A DNA stretch of 8,162 bases from Pseudomonadota bacterium. Lineage in GTDB: Bacteria; Pseudomonadota; Alphaproteobacteria; Micavibrionales; Micavibrionaceae. The translations under genes and the position numbers were made by a program. The notes under the pieces were generated by a model, which did not search any database, was not told the origin of the DNA, and was given only the letters and a program-made list of their open reading frames with translations. The stretch covers positions 1 through 8,162 of the forward strand of contig JACQIJ010000079.1 of assembly GCA_016198545.1 (NCBI GenBank), in the 5' to 3' direction. Of this stretch, positions 1 to 7,300 are shown piece after piece; position 1 is the first letter of the stretch; the number at the start of each line of letters is the position of its first letter.

Positions 1-1
1 A

Positions 2-330
2 TTCAGCATCGACACGCCGACGCTGGAGTTGTTGGTCGACGGCTTCGTCATATCTTCCGTTCTTATCACAGCACAGACAGGTTCAGGATCCAGTCTTTTT
101 AATTTTGCCTTCGACTATAGCGGCAACTTTCCATCATCCGTTTCATTCCGTTTCAATGACGGTCTCAGCGAACCGGGCCGCTCCATTACCGTCGAAAGCG
201 TCAGGATAAACGGAACGGCAATCGATACATCATCCGACCTGACAGCCACCATTCTGGCGCAAAGCCAGTCTTCGAACGTCGTCATTGCCAACACAGATCA
301 CCTATTCGGCCGCGTCGAACCAACCGCCGC
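2..330 (+). other. CBM36/60-like N-terminal head domain of protein A
   Basis: The pattern DTPTLELLVDG, then a beta-strand region, then RFNDG and GRSITVESVRING resembles the calcium-dependent xylan-binding CBM36/CBM60 fold family, where a vdG strand is followed by a conserved ND and a DRxLxVxxVxVNG-like strand. The same domain opens protein B, with shared strings such as TPT, FRFNDGLSE, GRSIT, SDLTAT and DHLFGR. Assignment to the CBM family is by pattern recall, so glycan binding is a prediction. The first strand is partly off the window. Confidence 0.55.
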
Positions 331-3300
331 AGATCTGGGCACGCCGACCATTACAGGCACAGGCGGTGTCGATACGCTTTTCGGAACGGACAATCAAGAC
401 ATCATTGACGGCGGCGCAGGCAACGATACGCTGCGCGGAAACGGCGGCGACGATAAAATTATCGGCGGCACAGGCAATGACAAGATATATGGCCTTGACG
501 GCAATGACCTGGTCATTGGAGAGGATGGCGATGACCGCGTTTTCGGCGGCAACGGCGACGACTTTCTGTTTGGCGGCAACGGCGACGATACGCTGACCGG
601 CGATGCGGGAAAAGACGTCCTGAACGGCGGCGCGGGCAACGACCTGTTGGCCGGAGGCGCTGAAGACGATATTCTGTACGGCGAGGCCGGAGACGACACG
701 CTGGCCGGCGAAGGCGGCGATGATACGCTTTACGGCGATGCGGGAAGCGATTACTTCGACGGCGGCGACGGCAATGATACCGTATACGGCGGCACGGAGG
801 ATGACTATATATACGGCGGCGGCGGCAGTGATATGCTGAATGGCGAGGCGGGCATAGACTATATCGATGGCGGCAGCAGCACAGACTTAATAAACGGCGG
901 CAGCGGCAACGACTTTCTTTCCGGCGGCGATGGCAACGACACGATCAACGGCGGCAGCGACAACGATACCATATGGGGCGATGACGGCGCGGACACGCTG
1001 AACGGCGACGCCGGAAACGACGGCCTGCTGGGCGGCGCGGGCGCGGATGCGCTGAACGGCGGCGCGGGCGACGATATCATACAGGGTCATTCCCTTGATA
1101 TACTCAGCGCATCGCTGATTGTATTCGCCAACCCTTCCGTAACCTACAACCCGGAAACAAATAGTTTCTACCAACTGGTCAGTGCGTCCGTAAACTTCGA
1201 CGGCGCGGCGGCAGCGGCGGAATCGATGCTCCTGAGCGGCGTTGCAGGGCACCTTGCGACCATTACCTCGGATGCCGAAAACACCTTCGTGCAGTCGCTT
1301 GCCAGCGGCAACGAAATATGGATTGGCGCGCTGGATACGGGGACGGAAGGCCAATGGCGCTGGTACGGCGGTAATGACGACGGTCTGCTGTTCTCCATAG
1401 ATTCAACCGCCCAGTACGGATCTTATACGAACTGGGCCGTCGGTCAGCCTGATGACAGTGGCGGCCAGGATCACGCCGTCATGCAGGCGGCCGGCACATG
1501 GGCTGATATTAACGGCGGCGGCAACACCCGCTTTTACGTCATCGAGTGGGACGGCGCCAACTTTTCCGATGACGGCGCGGCGGATACGCTGAGCGGCGGC
1601 GCGGACAACGATCTTCTGTACGGCAACGACGGCAACGATATCCTGTACGGCGACGCAGGAACAGACCAGCTATTCGGCGGCGGCGGCAACGATACGATGA
1701 ACGGCGGCAACGACGACGACTATCTGAAAGACTCCCTGGGTATCAATACCTTTAATGGCGGCGCAGGAAATGATGTACTGGACGCGCGTTTTCAAACGTC
1801 CATCCCTGAAACCGCGGAACAGATACAGACAATTCTGAGCGGAAACCCCGGCGTTAATTACAGTTCCGAGACAGGAAACTTTTATCAGGTCGTCAGCAAC
1901 ATGCTTGACTGGGATCAGGCGCGCGCTGCGGCGGCGGCAACGACGATCAACGGTGGCGGCGGACATCTGGCGACGATCACATCGCAGGAGGAACATGACT
2001 TTATTGTGTCTCTTGCCGTCAACACGAATACCTGGCTGGGCGGATCCGACAACCCTGCAATAACAGGCGGCGCGGCATTCGGGGATTGGTACTGGGTGGA
2101 GGGGCCGGAGGCCGGAGCCTGGTTTTACGATGAAACGACAGGATCAGCCGTCGGCGGATCCTTTATTGACTGGAACCCCGGTCAGCCGAACGATTCAAAC
2201 AATACGCAGAACTATCTTTATCTTCTCAATTCCAACAACGGATGGGCGGATCTTGTTATTGAAGGTGACGGATCGACTGGTTTCGTCACCGTATCCCAGT
2301 ACCTGGTGGAATGGGAAGGATCGGACGTTTTGGTTACGCCGCCGACGGAGCCTTCGCAGTCCGGACAGACCATGAACGGCGATGCCGGCAACGATACTAT
2401 GTACGGGAGCAACGGCAACGATACGATAAATGGTGGAGCGGATGATGATTATGTAGAAGGCGGCGGCGGCGGCGATACAATCGATGGCGGCTCCGGACTG
2501 GACGAAATATATGGCGGCCTTGGTAGCGACAACATAACCGGCGGCACGGGAAACGATACGCTGTATGCGGCTTTTGCCCCGATATCGACCGTAATAGCCG
2601 TCAGCGCGGGATTTGAATCGGGGACGGACAGTTTCAGCTATTCCGATGGCGGCTTTGGCGGCACTGACCCCGGCGGAAACAACGCCGGCGGCAGCCGTAT
2701 TACGACAGATGCAGCAACAGGATCGGCATCGCTGGAAATATTCCTCGACGGCAACAGCAACAACACGGAAACGAATATATCCGGATCGTGGGATCTGACA
2801 TTTAACATGACTTCCGCGATGGACAACGCGCAACTTACATTCTCTTACCGCCTCATTCACAACGGGCAGAATGATGACAATGAAAACGTATTCCTCTACG
2901 CCGAAATCGACGGTACGCAATATGGGCAGGGCGGAAACAACTGGGTTGACGCCCTTTTAGGCAGCAGCGCCAGCAGCGCCGATACGCAGGACACCGGCTG
3001 GGTTACGGTGACGCTGGATCTGGGAAGTCTGACGGCCGGAAGCCACACGCTGTCCATCGGCGCGCTGAAAGACACAAAATCGCGTAACGACGAAGATTCG
3101 ACGCTGCGCATCGACGATGTCCTGATCGACAACTCCGGCGCAGGATCGAGCGACAACGCCTCAACGAATACAGTCAACGGCGAAGACGGCAACGATGCGA
3201 TTTACGGCAGCGACGGCATGGACACTCTGATCGGTGGCAACGGCAATGATGCCCTTCATTCTGGATCGGCGGCCGGAACGGTAAACACGGAAACTCTTCT

Positions 3301-4192
3301 GAATAACAGCTTTGCAAGCGCCACGGAAGATTTTACTTACTCCGATGGCGGCTTTGGCGGCACAGACAGCGGCAACGATATCACGGGAAGCTTTCAGGGC
3401 GGCGACGGCGACGCGGCCAACGGCAGCATACAAGTTTACGGCGCCGGAGCCGTGGCGAGCAATGCGTCGGGTTCTTACGATGCCTCCATCACAGTAGGGG
3501 CGAACAGCCTGACCAACGTACAGATTACCTTTTCCTACCGGCACCTTCTTGACAGTGCAACGGAGACGGGAGAAAACTCTCAAGTCTGGTTTGAGTTCGA
3601 CGGCACGACCTATGACGGATCGGGCGGCAACAGCTATATCAGCCAGCTTTTGGGAGCGAATGGCGGCGGCGCAGACAGCGATACGGGATGGGTTACGGTT
3701 ACTATCGATCTTCCCGATCTGGCTGCCAGCACAAGCTATAACCTTTCGATGGGCCTGTTCATGAATGGCACTTCGGGCGGGGGCGAAGACTCCTATGTAC
3801 GCTTTGACGATGTCATTATAACCGGTGAATATACGGTTACAGGAAACACGACGGTCCTGAACGGCCAGAACGGGCTGGACAGCCTGTACGGCAGCGACGG
3901 GGAAGACATCTTCCTGTTTGAGTCGGCCAGCGCCTTCAGCGATATCGACGCGATTCATGACTTCGACACAACGGATAATGATGCCATTGATATCTCCGAT
4001 GTCCTGTCCGGGCTGGGCGTCAATGCCGGAAACCTTTCCCAGTATGTCGATATCAGCCTTGCCAATGGCGTGCGCGTGGACACCAGCGGATCCAGCAGCT
4101 TCGGCGCGGCGACGCAGATCGCCTCCTTCACCGGCGCGACAACCGTTTCGGATGAGGCCGCAATGCTGTCCAACGGAAGTCTTATCATATAA
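2..4192 (+). CDS. Giant RTX protein A with CBM-like head, two C-type lectin-like domains and type I secretion signal (5' partial)
   Basis: Predicted calcium-binding secreted adhesin or glycan-binding protein exported by a type I system. The frame is open from base 2, with 1396 residues before the TAA at 4190-4192. The first in-window start-like codon (TTG at 29) lies inside the conserved head: the residues before it (FSIDTPTLE) match FSLDTPTIE of the downstream paralogue, so the true start is probably about 40 bases left of the window. Order by base position: CBM36/60-like head (2 to ~330), RTX units (377-1078), CTLD (1130-1555), RTX (1589-1777), CTLD (1844-2320), RTX (2372-2560), beta-sandwich-like module (2582-3136), RTX (3173-3253), second module (3281-3835), RTX (3857-3910), secretion domain (3902-4189). 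There is no cysteine and no transmembrane segment in the visible part. RTX and CTLD assignments are clear from motifs; the ligand and the adhesin role are inferred. Confidence 0.93.
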   Translation, partial: FSIDTPTLELLVDGFVISSVLITAQTGSGSSLFNFAFDYSGNFPSSVSFRFNDGLSEPGRSITVESVRINGTAIDTSSDLTATILAQSQSSNVVIANTDHLFGRVEPTAADLGTPTITGTGGVDTLFGTDNQDIIDGGAGNDTLRGNGGDDKIIGGTGNDKIYGLDGNDLVIGEDGDDRVFGGNGDDFLFGGNGDDTLTGDAGKDVLNGGAGNDLLAGGAEDDILYGEAGDDTLAGEGGDDTLYGDAGSDYFDGGDGNDTVYGGTEDDYIYGGGGSDMLNGEAGIDYIDGGSSTDLINGGSGNDFLSGGDGNDTINGGSDNDTIWGDDGADTLNGDAGNDGLLGGAGADALNGGAGDDIIQGHSLDILSASLIVFANPSVTYNPETNSFYQLVSASVNFDGAAAAAESMLLSGVAGHLATITSDAENTFVQSLASGNEIWIGALDTGTEGQWRWYGGNDDGLLFSIDSTAQYGSYTNWAVGQPDDSGGQDHAVMQAAGTWADINGGGNTRFYVIEWDGANFSDDGAADTLSGGADNDLLYGNDGNDILYGDAGTDQLFGGGGNDTMNGGNDDDYLKDSLGINTFNGGAGNDVLDARFQTSIPETAEQIQTILSGNPGVNYSSETGNFYQVVSNMLDWDQARAAAAATTINGGGGHLATITSQEEHDFIVSLAVNTNTWLGGSDNPAITGGAAFGDWYWVEGPEAGAWFYDETTGSAVGGSFIDWNPGQPNDSNNTQNYLYLLNSNNGWADLVIEGDGSTGFVTVSQYLVEWEGSDVLVTPPTEPSQSGQTMNGDAGNDTMYGSNGNDTINGGADDDYVEGGGGGDTIDGGSGLDEIYGGLGSDNITGGTGNDTLYAAFAPISTVIAVSAGFESGTDSFSYSDGGFGGTDPGGNNAGGSRITTDAATGSASLEIFLDGNSNNTETNISGSWDLTFNMTSAMDNAQLTFSYRLIHNGQNDDNENVFLYAEIDGTQYGQGGNNWVDALLGSSASSADTQDTGWVTVTLDLGSLTAGSHTLSIGALKDTKSRNDEDSTLRIDDVLIDNSGAGSSDNASTNTVNGEDGNDAIYGSDGMDTLIGGNGNDALHSGSAAGTVNTETLLNNSFASATEDFTYSDGGFGGTDSGNDITGSFQGGDGDAANGSIQVYGAGAVASNASGSYDASITVGANSLTNVQITFSYRHLLDSATETGENSQVWFEFDGTTYDGSGGNSYISQLLGANGGGADSDTGWVTVTIDLPDLAASTSYNLSMGLFMNGTSGGGEDSYVRFDDVIITGEYTVTGNTTVLNGQNGLDSLYGSDGEDIFLFESASAFSDIDAIHDFDTTDNDAIDISDVLSGLGVNAGNLSQYVDISLANGVRVDTSGSSSFGAATQIASFTGATTVSDEAAMLSNGSLII
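377..1078 (+). repeat. RTX beta-roll block of 26 nonapeptides, protein A
   Basis: Twenty-six consecutive 9-residue units (27 bases each, 702 bases in total) in unbroken register, of the form [LIVF]xGGxGNDx, for example LNGGAGNDL and LFGGNGDDT. This is the haemolysin-type calcium-binding repeat. Paired GGxGxDx turns coordinate Ca2+ and drive folding into a parallel beta-roll after export into calcium-rich medium. The block ends in IQGHSLD, matching LYGHSLD at the end of the equivalent block of protein B. Confidence 0.95.
1130..1555 (+). other. C-type lectin-like domain 1 (QPD type), protein A
   Basis: About 142 residues with the CTLD landmarks in order: SFYQLV opening strand, GHLATITS followed by E/N, IWIGALD...EGQWRW, NWAVGQPDD, then TWADI and a closing YVIEWDG strand. 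The QPD at 1445-1453 occupies the position of the EPN/QPD sugar-selectivity motif; in animal lectins QPD favours galactose-type sugars. WAD at 1499-1507 replaces the usual WND. The canonical disulfide cysteines are absent. The fold call is strong; the ligand is inferred. Confidence 0.85.
1589..1777 (+). repeat. RTX block of 7 units between the two CTLDs of protein A
   Basis: Seven 27-base units, including LYGNDGNDI, LYGDAGTDQ and FNGGAGNDV. The sixth, LKDSLGINT, has lost the glycine/aspartate ligands and is probably a degenerate, non-calcium-binding turn. The block spaces the first CTLD from the second. Confidence 0.88.
1844..2320 (+). other. C-type lectin-like domain 2 (QPN type), protein A
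   Basis: About 159 residues, with NFYQVV, GHLATITSQEEH, TWLGGSD, DWYWVEG, DWNPGQPND, GWADL and YLVEWEG in CTLD order. The selectivity triplet is QPN (2183-2191), intermediate between the EPN and QPD of the other two CTLDs. The domain is longer than domain 1, with added loops before the DWYW strand (NPAITGGAAFG) and before the last strand (EGDGSTG). No cysteines. Confidence 0.85.
2372..2560 (+). repeat. RTX block of 7 units after CTLD 2, protein A
   Basis: Seven in-register nonapeptides from MNGDAGNDT to ITGGTGNDT, followed by LYAA, where the first beta-sandwich-like module begins. The Gly/Asp calcium ligands are well kept. Confidence 0.9.
2582..3136 (+). other. Beta-sandwich-like module, copy 1 (protein A)
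   Basis: About 185 residues, rich in beta-branched residues and with alternating hydrophobics. Shared landmarks with copies 2 and 3: FSYSDGGFGG near the start, SGSW, LTFSYR, a YAEIDGTQY strand, DTGWVTVTLDLGSLTAGSH, and a closing STLRIDDVLI. It lies between RTX blocks. I do not recognise a named family with certainty; a jelly-roll or CBM-like fold is a guess from the strand pattern. Confidence 0.7.
3173..3253 (+). repeat. RTX block of 3 units between the two modules of protein A
   Basis: Three nonapeptides, VNGEDGNDA, IYGSDGMDT and LIGGNGNDA, joining module copy 1 to copy 2. Confidence 0.88.
3281..3835 (+). other. Beta-sandwich-like module, copy 2 (protein A)
   Basis: About 185 residues homologous to copy 1. 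FTYSDGGFGG, SGSYD, ITFSYR, WFEFDGTTY, DTGWVTVTIDLPDLAAST and YVRFDDVII occur in the same order. A 23-base stretch is identical at 2642-2664 and 3341-3363, so the two copies within protein A are probably a more recent duplication than the split from the protein B copy. Confidence 0.7.
3857..3910 (+). repeat. Final two RTX units of protein A
   Basis: LNGQNGLDS and LYGSDGEDI lead directly into the secretion domain, as is usual for RTX proteins, where a short calcium-binding cap precedes the C-terminal signal. Confidence 0.85.
3902..4189 (+). other. Type I secretion C-terminal target domain (VCA0849-like), protein A
   Basis: About 96 C-terminal residues: DIFLFESAS, then AIHDFDTTDND and AIDISDVLSGLG, a strand region (YVDISLANGVRVDT) and TQIASFTGAT, ending in GSLII. 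This matches the layout of the type I secretion target domain of the VC_A0849 subclass (F, then DxIxDFD, then DxxDxSDLL). It marks the protein for an ABC exporter with a membrane-fusion protein and TolC, without a cleaved N-terminal signal. No exporter gene is in the window. Confidence 0.85.
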
Positions 4193-4196
4193 CCGT

Positions 4197-4225
4197 TTGA
4201 AATATTTGATATCTTAAGATATAAA
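4197..4225 (+). promoter_or_regulatory. Sigma70-like promoter for protein B
   Basis: TTGAAA (4197-4202; five of six against TTGACA) and TATAAA (4220-4225; five of six against TATAAT) are separated by exactly 17 bases. Transcription would begin near 4232, giving a leader of about 86 bases before the TTG start. This is a sequence match only; AT-rich DNA produces such matches by chance, but the position just upstream of the gene supports it. Confidence 0.55.
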
Positions 4226-4228
4226 TAT
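4202..4228. repeat. AT-rich imperfect palindrome over the promoter spacer and -10
   Basis: Arms of 13 matching bases (ATATTT-ATATCTT against AAGATATAAATAT) with one extra G at 4208, and TTAA at the centre (4214-4217). It covers the spacer and the -10 element, a typical place for a repressor operator. It is too AT-rich, and lacks a T-tract, to be a convincing terminator. Confidence 0.5.
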
Positions 4229-4280
4229 GACAATGTGCGTTCGCGATTCCTTAACTATCCCCATGATATTCTTGAGGTAA

Positions 4281-4298
4281 GGGTGTATTTGGGCACCC
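4281..4298 (+). other. Short hairpin in the leader of protein B
   Basis: GGGTG (4281-4285) pairs with CACCC (4294-4298), extendable by a T-G wobble to a six-base stem around ATTTGG. It ends 10 bases before the Shine-Dalgarno sequence. No T-run follows, so it is not a terminator. It may affect translation or mRNA stability, or mean nothing. Confidence 0.35.
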
Positions 4299-4308
4299 AG
4301 ACATGCTG

Positions 4309-4314
4309 AAGGGG
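4309..4314 (+). promoter_or_regulatory. Ribosome binding site deciding the TTG start of protein B
   Basis: AAGGGG sits four bases before TTG at 4319 (six if only AAGG pairs) and just behind the in-frame stop at 4307-4309. It is the only good Shine-Dalgarno match in position for this frame, and favours a TTG start. Confidence 0.55.
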
Positions 4315-4318
4315 CATC

Positions 4319-7300
4319 TTGAACCGGTTCTTCGTCACATTGGAGGCGAGCGCCGTTTTTTCTTTGGATACGCCGACGATTGAAGTGCTGATAGGCGGCG
4401 TGGTGGTTTCATCCGCATCCGTCACGGCACATACCGGTGTAGGGACGAATATCTTTTCCTTCGAACTTGATTTTACGGGCAACTATCCCTCATCCCTGTC
4501 CTTCCGCTTCAACGACGGCCTGTCCGAGGGTGGGCGGTCTATCACGATCCACAACGCCTATGCGAACGGCTACAACATCACTTCCGACCTGACGGCGACC
4601 GTGTTTTCCATGATGCAGTCGGGCGCGTTCGACACGGCGACGTTCGACCATCTGTTCGGGCGCGCGACCCCGGCGCTCAGCGACCTGCCCGCGCCCACCA
4701 TCACCGACGCGCCGGGATTCAGCAACCCAAACCTGCGCGGTACGGGCGGGCGCGACGTCATCGACGCAAGCGACGGCGATGACAGGGTCTGGGGCGCAGA
4801 TGGCGACGACGTCCTGAGCGGCGGCGCGGGACAGAACACCCTGTACGGCGGCGCGGGAAACGACCTTATTCTCGGCGGTACGGACAACGACATCATCTGG
4901 GGCGAGGGCGGCGATGATCTGCTCTACGGCAGTGACGGCGACGATTTGATTCTGGGCGGCCTTGGAAACGACGTCCTGAACGGCGGAAACGGGCTGGATG
5001 TCCTTGTCGGCGATGCCGGCAACGATATCCTTTACGGAGAAGCAGGAGACGATATCCTGCTTGGCGACGCGGGCGCAGACTTTCTGTACGGCGACGCCGG
5101 AACGGATTATCTTCTGGGCGGCGCAGGCAACGACACGATTTACGGCGGCGCGGACACCGATTACATATCCGGCGCGGGCAACAACGATACGATTTACGGC
5201 GAAGGCGGCGACGATTCCATCGACGGCGGCGGCGGCATCGACACCATCGACGGCGGCGCCGGATCGGACAACATCTTCGGCGGCGCGGGCAACGATATCA
5301 TTAGCGGCGGGACGGAAGACGACTACATTCTCGGAGACACCGGCGGCGACACGCTGAACGGCGATGACGGCAATGACGGACTCATGGGCGGCACGGGTGC
5401 GGACACGCTGAACGGCGGCAACGGATCCGATGCGCTTTACGGGCACTCACTGGATTCCCTGACGGCGTCATCCATCGTCGTCGCCGATCCGAACGTGTTC
5501 TTCAACATGTACACGGGCAGTTTCTATAAATACATCGCGGGGACGGTCGACTTCGCCACGGCGCAGGCCAACGCGGCGGCCACGACGCTGAACGGCGTCA
5601 GCGGCCACCTGGTCACCATCGCTTCCGCAACGGAGAACACCTACGTGGAAGCCCTGGCCGCGGGCGCAACCGTCTGGATCGGGGCATCCGATGCGGCAAA
5701 CGAGGGCGACTGGCGCTGGCTGTCCGGAACCGAAGCCGGGGTTCAGTTCTGGAGCGGCACATCGACCGGCAGTGCCACGAACTACATGTATTCCAACTGG
5801 AACGCGGGCGAGCCCAACGACGCGGGGGGCGCGGACGGCGCGGCAATGCTTTCCGGCGGCGTATGGGCCGACCAGGCCGTCGCGACCCTGAACGGGTACG
5901 TCATCGAGTGGGAAGGCAGCCTCTGGAACGAGGACAATCTGATCGACACGGTCAACGGCGACGCGGGCGACGACCTTCTCTACGCCGCGGGCGGCGACGA
6001 CGTCCTGAGCGGCGGCGACGACAACGACAAGGCCTGGGGCGGCGCAGGCAACGATACCATCAACGGCGGCAACGGCGCGGACGCCCTGTTCGGCGACGCA
6101 GGCAACGACGCCATCAACGGCGACGCAGGCAACGACGTCATCGACGGCGGCGCAGGCAACGATACGCTGGATGGCGGCGCGGACACGGATACTATTACAT
6201 ATGGATCAGCAACGGCAGGCGTAACGGTCAGTCTTGCCGTCGGAACGGCGCAAAATACCGGCGGCGCGGGGACGGATACGATTTCCAACTTCGAGAATCT
6301 CACCGGATCGGCCTATGACGATACGCTGGAAGGAACGGCCGGAAATAATATCCTGACCGGCGGCGCGGGAACGGATACGCTTACATACGCCAATGCCGCC
6401 GCAGGCGTAACCGTAAACCTTACCACCCTGACCGCGCAAAACACCGTAGGTGCGGGAACGGATACCATTGCCGGGCTTGAAAACATCATCGGTTCTGCCT
6501 TCAACGATACGCTGACCGGCGATGGTAATGACAACGTTATTGAAGGCGGCGCAGGCAACGACGTGATGAACGGGGCCGGCGGCACGGATACGGTCACATA
6601 TGCCAATGCTTCGGCAGGCGTAACGGTCAATCTGGCCAACGGAGCTGCGCAGAACACCAGCGGCGCAGGGACGGATACGCTGTCCAACTTCGAAAACCTG
6701 ACCGGGTCGGCCTTTGACGACGTATTGGAAGGAACGTCCGGCAATAACGTCCTGATCGGCGGCACAGGCACGGACAGGGTGACATATATTAATGCCGCCT
6801 CCGCGGTTGTTATAAATCTTGCCACGGGTTCCGTCACCGGCGGCGCGGGGACGGATACGATTTCAGGATTCGAGAACGCGACGGGTTCAGCTTTCAACGA
6901 TACGATCACGGGCGATGGGAACGACAACGTCATAGAGGGGCTTGCCGGAAACGATACGATGGTCGGCGGCGGCGGAACGGACACGGCGAACTACGCCAAC
7001 GCGGCATCGAGCGTGACGGTCAGCCTCGCCGTAACGGCGGCGCAAAATACTCTGGGCGCAGGAACGGACACGATTTCCCAGTTCGAAAACCTGACCGGAT
7101 CCGCTTTCGGAGACGTCCTGACGGGCGATTCGGGAGCAAACGTCATCGACGGCGGCCTTGGCGATGACAATATCGACGGCGGACTCGGAAATGACACCCT
7201 GACCGGCGGCGGCGGCACGGACACGGTCAGCTATCTGAGCGCAACAGCCGGCGTTACCGTAAATCTTGCCACCCTGACCGCGCAAAATACTGGCGGCGCG

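Larger units (their letters stand above)
4193..4318 (+). other. Intergenic region between the two RTX genes
   Basis: 126 bases, AT-rich in the first third. It holds a promoter-like pair, an imperfect palindrome, a short GC-rich hairpin and a Shine-Dalgarno sequence. No GC-rich hairpin followed by a T-run lies behind the upstream stop codon, so no intrinsic terminator is seen; read-through between the genes is possible. Confidence 0.8.

Noticed and set aside
29..31. TTG as the start of protein A
   Set aside because: The conserved head continues upstream of it to base 2, with no stop in frame and no ribosome binding site before it.
377..1078. CRISPR-like direct repeats
   Set aside because: The 27-base periodicity is coding, without spacers, and explained by the nonapeptides.
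1130..2320. CTLDs as variable proteins of a diversity-generating retroelement
   Set aside because: No template repeat, no reverse transcriptase and no adenine-mutagenesis pattern in the window; these CTLDs are of the animal-lectin-like type.
4202..4228. Palindrome as an intrinsic terminator of protein A
   Set aside because: The stem is nearly all A/T and no T-run follows.
4283..4309. Eight-codon leader peptide GTG...TGA in the intergenic region
   Set aside because: Too short, with only a loose Shine-Dalgarno, and no regulatory codon pattern in the peptide.
4490..5446. Long minus-strand open frame of 318 codons opposite the RTX block
   Set aside because: It is the antisense of a 27-base GC-rich repeat, with a low-complexity Ala/Val product. 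The same kind of shadow occurs opposite every RTX block (394-699, 859-1080, 6313-6984).
5863..6318. Plus-strand Arg-rich open frame of 151 codons
   Set aside because: It is a shifted reading of GGC/GAC repeats inside protein B, and its product is almost only Arg, Gly and Gln.
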